Part shown: piece by piece, positions 21,582 through 32,183 of the stretch | How the letters are laid out: each line of letters starts with the position of its first letter | Position numbering within the stretch: the stretch's first letter is position 1 | DNA from: Muscardinus avellanarius | Lineage: Eukaryota; Chordata; Mammalia; Rodentia; Gliridae | Reading direction: 5' to 3' | Length of the DNA stretch: 64,000 bases | Assembly: GCA_963383645.1 (NCBI GenBank) | Contig: OY726571.1 | Coordinates: 77,420,860 to 77,484,859 of the forward strand | Translations under genes and position numbers: made by a program | The notes under the pieces: generated by a model | What the model was told of the DNA's origin: nothing | The model's database searches: none | What the model saw: only the letters and a program-made list of their open reading frames with translations

Positions 21582-21781
21582 TTTTTTTTTTTTTTTTTTG
21601 GTGGTACTGGGGTTCCTGGAAGCCCTTCTACCTCCGGGCTACACTCCCAGACCTATTTTTACATTTTTATTTGGAAACAGGGTCTCCTAAGCCAGCGCAT
21701 GTGGCTGGCTTTGAACCTGCGCGATCCTCCTGTCTCTGCCTCTCAAGAGCAGGGATTACAAGCGTGCGCCACCACGCCTGG
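21582..21781 (-). repeat. B1-dID SINE, young type B
   Basis: Flanked by a 16-bp duplication CTCTGGATGTGCTTTT (21566-21581 and 21782-21797), so it landed just upstream of the older SINE's B1 end. Confidence 0.95.
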
Positions 21782-21814
21782 CTCTGGATGTGCTTTTGAA
21801 TACATTTAATAACA

Positions 21815-21985
21815 GTGGCATTTAAGGATGCAGAGTCTGGATCCTGATTGCTAAACTCAAATCCATGTTCCACCTTTTGATCCTGTGAGACATTGGCAAG
21901 CCACTGTAGCTCAGGTTCCTCATCATTAAAATGAAAGTAACTGTGCACCTGCTTTGAGCTGTTGTAAGGGCTGAATGAATTTCAG
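21815..21985 (+). repeat. MIR SINE
   Basis: Sense copy with 'gcagagtctggatcctgatt', 'cattggcaagccactgtag' and 'ttcctcatcattaaaatg' in MIR order. Confidence 0.75.
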
Positions 21986-22000
21986 CATATAAACCATGTA

Positions 22001-22001
22001 T

Positions 22002-22048
<47 letters not shown>

Positions 22049-22050
22049 TT
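22001..22050. repeat. (TTTA)n microsatellite at a SINE tail
   Basis: About 12 TTTA units replacing the A-rich tail of the minus-strand SINE that follows. Confidence 0.97.
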
Positions 22051-22103
22051 GTACTGTGGATGGAACCCAGGGGCATTCCACCTCTGAGCTACACCCCAGT
22101 CCT
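22051..22103 (-). repeat. B1-dID SINE, older type, outer left part
   Basis: tRNA-like half of an antisense copy, cut at 'ccccagtcct' by a second SINE. It continues at 22337. Confidence 0.92.
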
Positions 22104-22326
22104 TTTTTTTTTTTTTTTTTTTTTTGCCATACTGGTGAATGGAACTCAGGGACGTTCTACCTCCGAGCTACGCCCCCAGCCCTATTTTTTCATTCTTTAA
22201 TTTGAAACAGGTTCTCACAGAGTTGTAAAGGGCCTCATGAAGTAGCTGAGGCTGCCCACAAGTTGTTATCCTCCTGTTTCAGCCTCACAAATGCTGGGAT
22301 TACAAGCATGCACCACTGCACCCGGC
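22104..22326 (-). repeat. B1-dID SINE nested in another SINE
   Basis: Complete antisense copy with T21 tail, bounded by the 10-bp duplication CCCCAGTCCT at 22094-22103 and 22327-22336, which belongs to the outer SINE. Confidence 0.94.
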
Positions 22327-22336
22327 CCCCAGTCCT

Positions 22337-22472
22337 ATTTTTTATTCTTTATTTTGCAACAGGGTCTCACTGAGTTGCAAGGGCCTAAGTAGCTGAGGCT
22401 GTCCGTGAACCGTGATCCTCCAGTCTCAGCATTCCAAATGCTGGGATTACAAATGTGTGTCACCATGCCCGG
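22337..22472 (-). repeat. B1-dID SINE, older type, outer right part
   Basis: Linker and B1 half of the interrupted copy. Same orientation as the insert. Confidence 0.92.
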
Positions 22473-22606
22473 ATGCATGTAAACGTTTTAGACTGTGGTA
22501 CAGAGTGTGCCCAATTGCAGAGACAGGGAAAAGATGTATATGTACTAATGACAATTATGTTTACATGGTTGCTGTTGACCTTTTAAAAATATTGTTTTAT
22601 ACTCTC

Positions 22607-22775
22607 TGACAGTGCATTCCTGTGATCTCAGTTCTTGGGAGGCCAAGACAGGGATTGCAGGTTTTAGGTTTACCCCCATAATTCAGTGATACCCTGTTTT
22701 AAAATAAAAACTAAAAAAAGGGCTGGGGGTGTAGCTCGGAGGTAGAATGCACCTGGTTTCAATCCTCAGTGCTTT
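22607..22775 (+). repeat. B1-dID SINE, older type, degenerate 5' end
   Basis: The B1 start is eroded; the tRNA-like half 'ggggtgtagctcggaggtag ... tcaatcctcagtgct' is clear. Confidence 0.85.
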
Positions 22776-22782
22776 CTCAAAC

Positions 22783-22862
22783 ATTATATATATATATAAC
22801 ATATATATAAATAATATATATATGTATATATAACATATATATATATAGTGTGTGTGTGTGTT
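22783..22862. repeat. (TA)n/(TG)n compound microsatellite
   Basis: TA runs broken by 'aac', 'aataa' and 'gta', passing into TG repeats, after the tail of a sense SINE. Confidence 0.93.
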
Positions 22863-22988
22863 TGTATGTGTATTTATATATTTCTTTTAGTGTGTTTTCT
22901 TTGAAAGAGTGGAGAGCCTTTGGTACACAGCTTGATAGTAGGTCTTGTGCAATTCGGAAGTTTACTACCTAATCCAGGTTTGGTTTTA

Positions 22989-23078
22989 TTATTTTTTAAG
23001 ATTTATTTTATTTTATTTTATTTTTGTGGTACTGGGGTTCCTGGAAGCCCTTCTCCCTCCGGGTTACACTCCCAGACC

Positions 23079-23158
<80 letters not shown>

Positions 23159-23267
23159 TTTGGAAACAGGGTCTCTTAAGCCAGTGCAGCTGGCTTCAAA
23201 CCTGTGCCATCCTCCTGTCTCCGCCTCCCAAGCAATAGGGATTACATGCATATGCCACCACACCCGG
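22989..23267 (-). repeat. B1-dID SINE, young type B, expanded by a TA array
   Basis: Bounded by a 15-bp duplication CCAGGTTTGGTTTTA (22974-22988 and 23268-23282). The A-rich linker between its halves contains a TA array, making it longer than other type-B copies. Confidence 0.94.
23084..23138. repeat. (TA)n microsatellite inside a SINE linker
   Basis: About 27 uninterrupted TA units followed by T17, in the place of 'tatatttttattt' of the other type-B copies. Confidence 0.97.
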
Positions 23268-23282
23268 CCAGGTTTGGTTTTA

Positions 23283-23716
23283 ATGTTTCTTAGTAGGCAT
23301 TTGGTAGTTTGGGGTGACCATAAGGATGAGGAGCTGTGAAAAGGGATGGGGGCTCAGTCTCTCTTCAGTGCTTAGTCTTACCATTCACTTTACGAGGCAG
23401 TAGCTGTGGTTAGTGTTGAGACCCATGGAAGTAGCTACAACCGTGCCATCACCATCAGCCATACCATTTCCCGTCATTAGTCAGTGAGGGAACGCATCAC
23501 TTTTTTTTTCTTATTTCCTGACTATTTTTCTTTCCTCCTTCCTGCCTCTTGTAATCTTTCCCTGACTTTGGGGCAGGCCAGGTAGATATCAAGTCTGCAG
23601 CTGCTACTCTACGCTGTATATAGAGAGTGAATGTCCTGCCTTCGTTGTGATTTGGTCTCTGCTTCTATTCTCCTTAATGTTTTCCCTCCTTTCCTCCCTC
23701 TCTTCCTGCCTTCTTC
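23283..23716. other. intronic sequence, nothing recognised
   Basis: No repeat or exon seen. Confidence 0.45.
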
Positions 23717-23795
23717 ATGGTACTAGAGATTGAACCCAGGTCCTTGTGCATGCTCTGCAGGTACTACACCACTGAGTTACATCCCCATCCCTACA
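23717..23795 (-). repeat. ID-type SINE (tRNA-like unit)
   Basis: Antisense free unit: 'gtactagagattgaaccca', central 'cttgtgcatgctctgcag', then 'cactgagttacatccccat'. Confidence 0.75.
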
Positions 23796-23978
23796 CGCTA
23801 ATGTTTCCTGAAACACCCACTAGCACCCCGAGCCCCACACATATGAAACTGGACTGCAGTCTCAGGGCTAAAGCTGAAGGCTAGAATTATTCCAAAAACA
23901 CCCCTTTCTGCGAATGAAGTGAACAGTGGGGGAAAAACTGAGACATGACTGTTTGAAAGTGTTTTAAAAAACAGTAAG

Positions 23979-24164
23979 TAGCCGGGCGTGGTGGCACACG
24001 CCTGTAATCCCCACTCTTGGGAGGCTGAGACAGGAGGATCATGTAGGTTCTAAGCCAGCCTCAGCTGGCTTAAGAGACCCTGTTTCCAAATAAAATATAA
24101 AATAGGTCTGGGAGTGTAACCCAGAGGTAGAAGGCCCCTGAGTTCCATCCCCAGTACCACCCCC
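23979..24164 (+). repeat. B1-dID SINE, intermediate to type B
   Basis: Has the type-B hairpin linker (loop CTCA) but keeps the older B-box region 'gagttccatccccagtacc'. Near-duplications 'aaaacagtaag' and 'aaaaccagtaag' flank it. Confidence 0.92.
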
Positions 24165-25579
24165 CCAAAAAAACCCCCAAAACCAGTAAGATAGCTTAGT
24201 ACTTATTTATTTTTTACATAAGTCTCTTTAATGCTGTATAGCAGTACATTTCTTATATTTTACATAAAGAACTGGTCTTACAAGGGGGTGAACTAGAAAC
24301 AGCCTTTTTGTGATAATGATTTTGTTCAAACAAAATCCTGTCTCTAGTTCATTTATGCTTTTTGGCGTAGACCATTATGATTTATAAAATAGTCTCACTT
24401 CTTCTCTTGATCTGTGTTCTGAGAAATAGCATGATTTCCCAGAATACCTAGCACACCTGATTCAAAAAGACAATATTTGTCTTTTCTTTGCTTGCAGTAA
24501 GGTAAAACTTGGAAACATTTTGGATAGATAGGTTACAGAAAGTGAATTCCTAGGAAATATTATTCTATTTCTATTGAAGTTATAGCTCTTTGTAAGAAAA
24601 TGCCATAGATGAGACTTGAGTGTTTTTCTAACTAATCTTATACATTTTTTCCACCTTATTAAACTTCTGTTGAGTAACTATAATGCTCTCAAATTATTTA
24701 CCTTGGTTCTCTTAACCTATTAAATATAAGAACGCTATTAAGAGAAAAATTTATTGGTGAAAATGGAGAAATTGTTCAACCAGTATGCTTGCATTCTGCC
24801 TTCTCTGCATGGGATAGTTAGAATTCCCGTGTGATGTGTTAGTCTACTATGGTTCCCACAGTTCTCATCAGGAAAATATGTGGAATTCATCAAATTTAAC
24901 TGAACAGGTTTTAGTATCTTTTGTAGCTTACAACAAATCTTTGAAAATTGGGGCTTTCTGATGAGTCAGGTGATAAAGGTAGTATATAAGTCAGTATATT
25001 GCCATTAGGTACAGTTTAATAAGCACCTAGACTTTGAGGCTCAATTATATTATGAGTATTTTAACCCTCTTATGTGATTTGTAATGTTTAGATTTACTTT
25101 GGCTATGGGATTAGGTACAAATAAAGCACAATGAATTGCTTCTGGGTAGAGCTCAATATAAACGAATATTTCTGTAGTAAAAACTATAATCTCAAAAGAA
25201 AATGGTAGACTGTTTTGTAAAAAAATAAACAAGATTAAGTGAAATTGTATGAAATTACAGTTGGGAGACTTACATACCCCTTTGACCAATTTTAGGTTAT
25301 GAGCTTTTTTTACTGACTTAGGCTTACAACAACAGTGATATCTCTGGGAGCCCTTTGGTTGTGCACCACCTTACCCATTCACTAAAGTCTGATAAACTTC
25401 TTGCTACAGTCATTTAGGGTGTGTAATACAGGGACTCAAGGATCTGAAAGACCATAGTTTTTCCTGCCTCTTACTTTGTAATTGTTTTATATATAACTTT
25501 GTTTTCATTACTTCTTTTTTCCCTCCTAGTCTTACCGAGGTAGAGTTAGATTCATCATTCAGAAGCAGTATTTATTTTC
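24165..25579. other. intronic sequence, nothing recognised
   Basis: 1.4 kb of AT-rich, repeat-poor DNA; the longest SINE-free and LINE-free stretch of the left half. Confidence 0.45.
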
Positions 25580-25803
25580 TGATGCCTGTGTTCTATGTGG
25601 AACCTAGCTTCCTTGACTCTTCAGTAGCATCATTAAGAGAGGTCATCTCCCATGTGTCTCATATTGTGAGTAAGCTTTCTGCTAGAAAGTAAGCTGAGGA
25701 GAAGCAGAGGCCTGAATAAAATCTTCATCACCTTCTATTTTCCCAGCACCTAGGAGAGTGCCCGGCACATAATAAACACCAGAAATACATATTGGATGAG
25801 AAA
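25580..25803 (+). repeat. L2 LINE 3' end
   Basis: 'tagaaagtaagctgagg' then 'cccagcacctaggagagtgc', 'ccggcacataataaac' and 'attggatgag' follow the order of the L2 3' terminal region. Confidence 0.75.
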
Positions 25804-25867
25804 AAGGAAGTGACCTCCAGAGAGGCTAAGTGGAATAATATTTGAGAATTTATACCATACGATACCA

Positions 25868-25893
25868 AATTTCATAATACATATTATGAAATT
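25868..25893. other. 12-bp perfect inverted repeat
   Basis: AATTTCATAATA, loop CA, TATTATGAAATT. Confidence 0.85.
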
Positions 25894-25969
25894 ACTGTAG
25901 AAGTCACTAGAAATATTAGTTGCTAGTGATAATAATACAATGTTGATGGTATTTTAAAATTTATTAAAT

Positions 25970-26500
25970 GAGATAGTTAAGGATGCTTTTCATTGTACAT
26001 AACAGAATACCCATTTGATGGTAATTAATGGTACCTTGAATTAAGGAGGTTTTACTTTCTTAGGCAAGCACTTTGGAGGCGTTTAACTGCCCTCATTGGC
26101 GTAGTGGCCCAGCAGTGTTGGGCTGCGTTCTGCAGTTTCCTTTCCCTTCTTTAGTGGCTGCAAGATGCCCACCTCTGCTCTGGGTGCCAGCTTTCTTTTG
26201 GAGGCACCACAGCAGGGTATGGATGGGCAGCAGCATCTCTGTCTGTTTTACCAAGGAACCAAAAGCCTTCCTGGAATCCTGGCAGTATAGCAGGTTTTCC
26301 CTGAGCCTTATGGCCACAACTGTTCCACATGGCCACCTCGAACTGGAGGGAAGGCTGCCAAAGTGTGTTAGCTTTGCCAGCCTCTGGTGGAGATGAGCAA
26401 GAGAGAAGGCACTTGAAAATAGGCACTGAGTTTGCTAACCAACAACATCTGCAAAAGTTAACCAGAATCCAAATAGATCCCCTTTCTTACGAATGCATTT
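25970..26500. repeat. ancient dispersed repeat, family not assigned
   Basis: 'cattgtacataacagaata', 'ccacatggccacctcgaact' and 'gagcaagagagaaggcac' recall a widespread old mammalian repeat, but I cannot name it. The 107-codon plus-strand frame and two minus-strand frames inside it look incidental. Confidence 0.35.
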
Positions 26501-26939
26501 TATAGGAAATTCAGTCACCACCTCTTCAAGGGGGATAATAAGTATTCTTATCCACAAGTGCACCTACCTCAAAGTCCAGAACGTCTGTTTGATGTATAGT
26601 TTTCTCCATCAGGTCTGGTTGTAGCTTGTTCTCAGATGACCTAAAGCAAAGGGAAAATATATGCTGCCAGAACACCAGCAAACTACAGCAGATAAAGGAC
26701 TGATAACTGTAATAAATCTTCCTACTTAGAAAAAGGGAGAGTTAGAAACTCAAAAGTGTCTGTGGTCTGCAAATATAAAACACTCTGTCACATGTGAATA
26801 TTGAAGGCTTTTTGTTCTGGCTGTGGATTAAACTCCACTATTAACTGATCTGCTGTTTTTGTTTATGTTTTCTGGGAGGATCTCCATGGTCACATTTGAC
26901 CGGAGTCTAGATTATTGGAGCTTCATAATAAATCTTTTA
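26501..26939. other. intronic sequence, nothing recognised
   Basis: No diagnostic words. Confidence 0.4.
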
Positions 26940-27700
26940 GGTAGATTGGTTTCTCCCATATGTTTCTTTTCAAAAAGTTTTTGGTTGTTTTAAGGACGTT
27001 TCACATAAATTTTGGATTTAGTTTATATCTGTGAGAAACTTTGCTGGAATTTTGATAGGAATTATTTTCGAATTTAGGCCAATTAGGGAGAATTGGTGTC
27101 CTTACTAGCAATTGCTCCAATCCATGAACATAGTCTCTCCCGTAATTTGAAGGGACTGCAGTTTCTTTCAACACAATTTTATAACTTTTAGCATACGGAC
27201 CCTGTACATATTTTGTTAGATATATACCCTTGTATTTAATTTTCTTTGAAGAAGTACAATTGTAATGGCTATTGACCTTTTTTGGTTTGCATTTCGTTTA
27301 TTAGTGAATGCACATGTAATTGATTTCTGTTGATCTCGTATTTTGTGATCTTACAGACACACTTGTTTTAGGATTCTTTTTAATTCTTTGGTATTTTCTA
27401 CATAGTCATACTTTCTGCAAGTAGAGATGGTTTTTGTTTCTGATACGTGTGCATTTCATTTTTGTTTTCCGTTTGCTAGCTAGAATTTCCTATACTATGT
27501 TGAATATGAATGGTGAAATTGGAGATACTTGCATTGTTCATTTCTAGGGGAAAAGAATTCAGTCTTTCAGCCATTAAGTATGATGTCAGCTATGTATGTT
27601 TTGGTAGATGCTCTTTATGTGTTTGAAGTAAATCTTTTTCTAGTTTTCTGAGCGTTTTTATCATGAACAAGTATTGGAAATGTTATAGGTATTTTTACTA
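26940..27700 (-). repeat. L1M ORF2 fragment
   Basis: Antisense L1 with 'ttatataacttttagca'-like, 'ttctgttgatctcgtattttg' and 'tagttttctgagcgttttta tcatgaa' landmarks of the ORF2 reverse transcriptase to C-terminal region. Diverged. Confidence 0.75.
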
Positions 27701-28141
27701 TGAAAACTGGATTATTGAGTTGGAAATAGAGTAGTACATGAACAGGAGAATGAGACAGTCTGAATGTCAAAGACATTAAGTACTTATGACACCAAAGACA
27801 TTACCTGGCTCTGAATCAACTAGATGTATTTCTCTCTCTATATAGGGAAAGATTTATGAATATAATTACATGTGAATATTTTTTCTTTTTGGCTTTTAAA
27901 ATAAATATTCCTTTAATATGAACATTTTTTCTTTTAGAGCACACTTTGTCAGTATGTTTCTTGGCCTTGACATCAATCCCATAAGACTAGTCCTTATTTT
28001 ACTATCAGGGGAAAAATATTTCCATGTGATAGAAAGTGACGCTTCATGTTTTATAAGACCTTCCATTTGGTTGCATTTTTCTCCCTGGTGGCAGCCATGT
28101 ATTACTAGATTGCAAAGCAGCCTGCCTATTTAATCTTTGTT
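27701..28141. other. intronic sequence, nothing recognised
   Basis: AT-rich; no repeat identified. Confidence 0.4.
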
Positions 28142-28700
28142 TCAGAAAAATAACTTTTTTTTTTAAAAGGAAAGAAAATGACATTTACAGAAAAGTTACA
28201 AGAACAACTTTTAAACCCCCTTTTTGTCTGAGCCATTTGGCAGTAAGCTGTTAAATCAGTACCCCATCACCCCCAAATATGCTATAAGATTGTTCTCCTA
28301 ACATAGCCATCAAAAATAGGGAATTTACATTTTGGGTAGTAATGTGCAAAAGTGATTCATTAGCAAAAGGATCCAATTTGAAGTCCCTTTTTTCAATGAC
28401 TTGTCATGTCACCAAGACTCCTTTAATCTGAACTGGTTTCTCTCTTTCCTCTATAATTTTGACATTTTTGAAGAACTCAGACCAGTTGTTTGAATGATCG
28501 TCCCTTGGCATGGGTCTGCTGGCATTTCCTTGTGAGTGGGTTCATTTTCTTGTACATGGTTGGCAGAGTCTCCTCGAAGCGATACCATCTTGCTGTCAGA
28601 GCACCTGAACATGGGGAGGGGGGCACGTGGCTCCTTATTGCTGATGTTACCTTCACTCTTGGTTGAGGCGGTGTTTGCTGGTTTCTCCACTGTAAACACA
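28142..28700. repeat. L1M 3'UTR-like block
   Basis: 'acagaaaagttacaagaac', 'gtctgagccatttggcagtaagctg' and 'tttttgaagaactcagaccagtt' are typical of old L1M 3'UTR DNA. Confidence 0.65.
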
Positions 28701-28837
28701 GTAAAGGTATTTTTCTTCCTTGCTAGTTAGGAAGGTTTCTGAGAAGGTTCTTTGAGTCTGTGTAACTTTCCTTTTCCTCTTCAACCTTCACTCCTCAAGA
28801 ACTCCTACAGTCCACGCCTTGTTCTTCTGCAGCGATG

Positions 28838-28864
28838 TCCCCCCCCCCCCCACACACACACACA
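28838..28864. repeat. poly-C plus (CA)n
   Basis: C14 followed by about six CA units. Confidence 0.92.
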
Positions 28865-29330
28865 CCATCCTTCCTGAATTTGAGCAGGGAGACTGCCTGG
28901 AAACCCCACATTGTCTTGGGCTTCCTTCACCATTTCTGTTCTCACAGTAAACCCTGAGCTGCTGCCACCATCTGCCCAGTAGGGATGCCTTCTTGTCCTG
29001 GGCGGCCTTTCCTGCAGATGCCCACTTCCTTGCCCTCCAGCCCTGGTGCCCCCTGCTAGCCGCCCCCTGCAGGGTGCTCCCGCCCTCCTGGGGCGGAGGT
29101 CCTTCCCAGGCTGCTTGCCTTAGCAGGTGCTCCCACCCTGCTCAGACTGCCCCGTGGTGCTCGGATGCTTCTCTCTGTGGCCACCCTGTCCCTCCGTCTC
29201 TTGGGCAGTCATACCCATGTGGAGTTGCTCTTCCCTCATTCTGCTCCTGCTCTGACACCATCTTCCCCTTGGGTGGGACCCAATACACTTGCCCAGCGCC
29301 ATCTAGTTATGAGAACATAAATGGGTGAAA
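28865..29330. other. GC-rich intronic patch
   Basis: A roughly 450-bp stretch rich in CCC and CTG, standing out from the AT-rich intron, with no repeat assigned. It contains one strong CTCF-like motif. An open plus-strand frame of 111 codons spans it without recognisable protein features. Confidence 0.6.
29044..29059 (-). promoter_or_regulatory. candidate CTCF-binding motif
   Basis: TGGTGCCCCCTGCTAG on the plus strand is CTAGCAGGGGGCACCA on the minus strand, close to the CTCF core CCAGCAGGGGGCGCT (from memory). Occupancy is unknown. Confidence 0.5.
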
Positions 29331-29654
29331 GTACAGGAGAATGGAGTTCAAGGCAGTCTCTGCTTTATACTGAATCGGTCCAGCAGGGCAGTGTGAAGGA
29401 AAGGGGAGCTGTTCTGAGGTGCTATACCCTGTGTCAATTTCTCACCTCTTCATTCTACCTTTGCATGAAGTGTGCTTATAGAGAATTTATAACATTCTAA
29501 GTGTAAAATTTATTTTCCTTAGAGACAAATAGATGGCTCTATTCCACTGAATACATGGGCAGCCTGATTGTTGCGGACATCGTGAAAGAAACAATCTCTG
29601 TGCCTGGGAGTAAAGATGGCTCACGTCAGCACACCTAACCCTGGGTGGGAAATA
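29331..29654. other. intronic sequence, nothing recognised
   Basis: No repeat or exon seen. Confidence 0.4.
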
Positions 29655-29890
29655 GATAATGCAGAGTCAGCGTGCTTTGGTTCAGCCTACAGAACCACAG
29701 ATCCATCCTGGCGCGGCCTCCTGGTTTACAGCTTACGACGCCTCTTTGCAAGTCACAGCAGTTTTGATCCCCGTTTCCTCATTCGTAAGATGGGGTTATA
29801 AATACTAACCTGATGGGCTATTGGGGATCTCAGATGAGGTGATGTATTTGAAAACGCTTTGCAAGTGGTAAAATGCTATGCAAATGTGGT
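29655..29890 (+). repeat. MIR SINE
   Basis: 'ccgtttcctcattcgtaaga', 'gatgaggtgatgtatttgaaaa' and 'cgctttgcaagtggtaaaatg' give the sense 3' half of MIR clearly; the tRNA-like start is weak. Confidence 0.8.
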
Positions 29891-31011
29891 GGTTGAGCTC
29901 TAATTTATTACATAGTCAGAACTGAAATGAATAGGAAATTGAGCCCGGTGTTTTAATTGCACTTGTGACTCGTAGTCCAGTCCCCTCTGATTCACAAGGC
30001 AGAGGAGAGGTCGGCATCGTTTCTGCTTTTCAATACCACTTGAAGTCCATTGTTCTGTCACCATTACTCAACCAGGCGGGCACTGCTCCCTGGAAGTCCT
30101 GCCCACCCATTATGCCTCTGTGGCACATTTTCACCTTCTTGACGATTTTTACTGCTGGTATACAATAGTTCTGACCACTCCAGTGCCTGCCGTTTATCAT
30201 CTTTGGTGACACCAGCATCATTGACTGTGAATTCGGCCATGCACCTGCTATTACTTGTGGTGTGGTTCTGTCTGCACAGAGCACCAGGTCAGGGTATCGG
30301 AGCTCACAGGGCTCTGCCCCTCAGCCCCCTAGAGCTTTCATGTTTGTTCCTTGGTATCACAGTTTGTATTAGTCTTTGAACCTGGAACACACACATACTC
30401 TTCTCTCTGTCATCTCCTCTATCCGGTCAGTTGCTAAGTTCTCTTAGCATCTAAAGAACTTTATGGAGGTTATACTTTTTAAGCACGAGTTCTTTTCCAT
30501 TTTCCTATGATTGATGCTGTATCTCTGGTCCTTATTAGCTAATCTTTGAACTATTGGGATAATCTTTTTTTTCAAGGCAGATGTAAGAAACTCAGCTTGC
30601 CTGAGCCTTTGGTGAATAATTGGGTGAAAAAGACTGGGGGGGGGGGATGCTAAGCCAGCACTCTGGGGAGCCAGCCCATCTATGCCAGCCAGTCACTTGA
30701 TATAGAAGATGTCTCCAGAGACCTGTAAAACCTCCAGATGATAGGATTCAGCCTTGGGGAAAAAGACTCACCCCATTGGGCCCCAGGCTCATGCCCAAAA
30801 CATCTGGAATCTAGGAAGACCTGATTTCTAGAACATGAGTTCCATTATCTAAATACAGGGGTCATTAACATTTTGGTATACTTCCTTCTTGTCTATTTTT
30901 AATGCATAGCTTAATTTTTATTGTACCTTTTCTATAATGACACTACTGTATACATTTTCATAATATCTTCTAAAAGTGAAAAGCATTCTTCATGATACTT
31001 TATTAGTAAGT
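29891..31011. other. intronic sequence, nothing recognised
   Basis: 1.1 kb with a G9 run at about 30637 and no assigned repeat. Confidence 0.4.
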
Positions 31012-31025
31012 GCAAATTTTATTTT
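31012..31025. repeat. target-site duplication, left, of HAL1-like copy 2
   Basis: GCAAATTTTATTTT, repeated at 33849-33862. Confidence 0.92.
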
Positions 31026-31155
31026 TTTTATTTTTTAAAATTTAATTTATTTTATTTTTATTATTTTAATTTAATTTAATTTTATTTTACTGTATTCATA
31101 CATCATAGTGGGATACAAACTTTTGTAGACATACATGCACACATCACCCAGTCAG

Positions 31156-31200
31156 CCCCCACCCAATCCCAACCCCATTCTCTCCCCATCCCTCCCTCCC
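31156..31200 (-). other. G-quadruplex-prone tract in L1 3'UTR (copy 2)
   Basis: C-rich on the plus strand, so G-rich in the element sense. It corresponds to the 15890-15934 tract in copy 1. Confidence 0.8.
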
Positions 31201-31414
31201 ATGCTTGGCTTAGTGGTTGACATCTAGTATTATAGCAATTTATACAAAATTAAAAATGATAATCTCACATAACAGTTTCATTTGTCTGATACCAAGCTTT
31301 TGATGACAAAGATAACATTTCAATGTTTCTTTTTACTTTCTTTCTTACCAGAGAATATTTTTTTTCTATTTTTTTTTTTGGTGAAACTATCATATATTTA
31401 TATATTTATTTTTC

Positions 31415-31915
31415 AGAAAAAAAAAATCTATCCTAATATGCAATATGAACTCTAGATACCCAAAACGATCTTGAAAAAGAACAAAGCTAGAAGATATATA
31501 TTTTCTGATTTCAAACCATATAAAGCTACAATAATTGAAACAGTGTAGTACTGTTCTAAAGGTAGATATATAAACCATTGGAGTTAAATAAAAGCCTAGA
31601 GCTAAACTCTTCCCTATATTGTCAAGTTATTTTTGACAAGGTTTCCACGAACATTTGGTGGTGGAAATAATAATCTTTTAACTAAATATTGTTGAAACAT
31701 AATAATTACATGGAAAAGAATAAAGTTGGACCCATACCTAATCCCATATACAAATACTAACTCAAAATAGATAAAAGTCCTAAATATAAATCTTAAGACT
31801 ATAAACTTTTAGGAGAAAATCTGGGTCATAAAGCCTCACAACATTGAAATTGGCAGTGATTTCTTGGATATGATTTCAATGGCACAGGCAACAGAAGAGT
31901 ATACAAACTCCCTTA
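31415..31915 (+). repeat. inverted L1 ORF2 segment inside HAL1-like copy 2
   Basis: Reads on the plus strand as L1 ORF2 3' coding DNA ('gataccaaaacgatcttg' region through 'agattttctcc' reversed) while the host element runs on the minus strand. Same junctions as copy 1. Confidence 0.8.
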
Positions 31916-32183
31916 AAAAAAATATATATATATATATAGTATATCCAAAGACAATGTAAACAGAGTTAAAAGTTACTAATAGAATGGGATAAAATGTTTC
32001 CAAATGCTATATCTGAAGGTATATTAATATTCCAACTAGAAATCCTAAAAATTAACAACAATAAAGGCAAACAATACCATTTAAAGATAGGTAAAAGACT
32101 AACATAAATAATAAATCTCCACAGATAACCAATCTTAGTTGTCTGTTGGATGGAAAATCTTGTTTCTCTGGTTCTGGTGTGTG

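Noticed and set aside
21531..21809. Open frames of 80-110 codons with repeated protein-like texts such as LEALLPPGYTPRPILYFYLETGS
   Set aside because: These recur at every type-B SINE in the window and are translations of the SINE.
26073..26396. 107-codon plus-strand frame
   Set aside because: Sits in a probable ancient repeat, with equally long minus-strand frames over the same bases.
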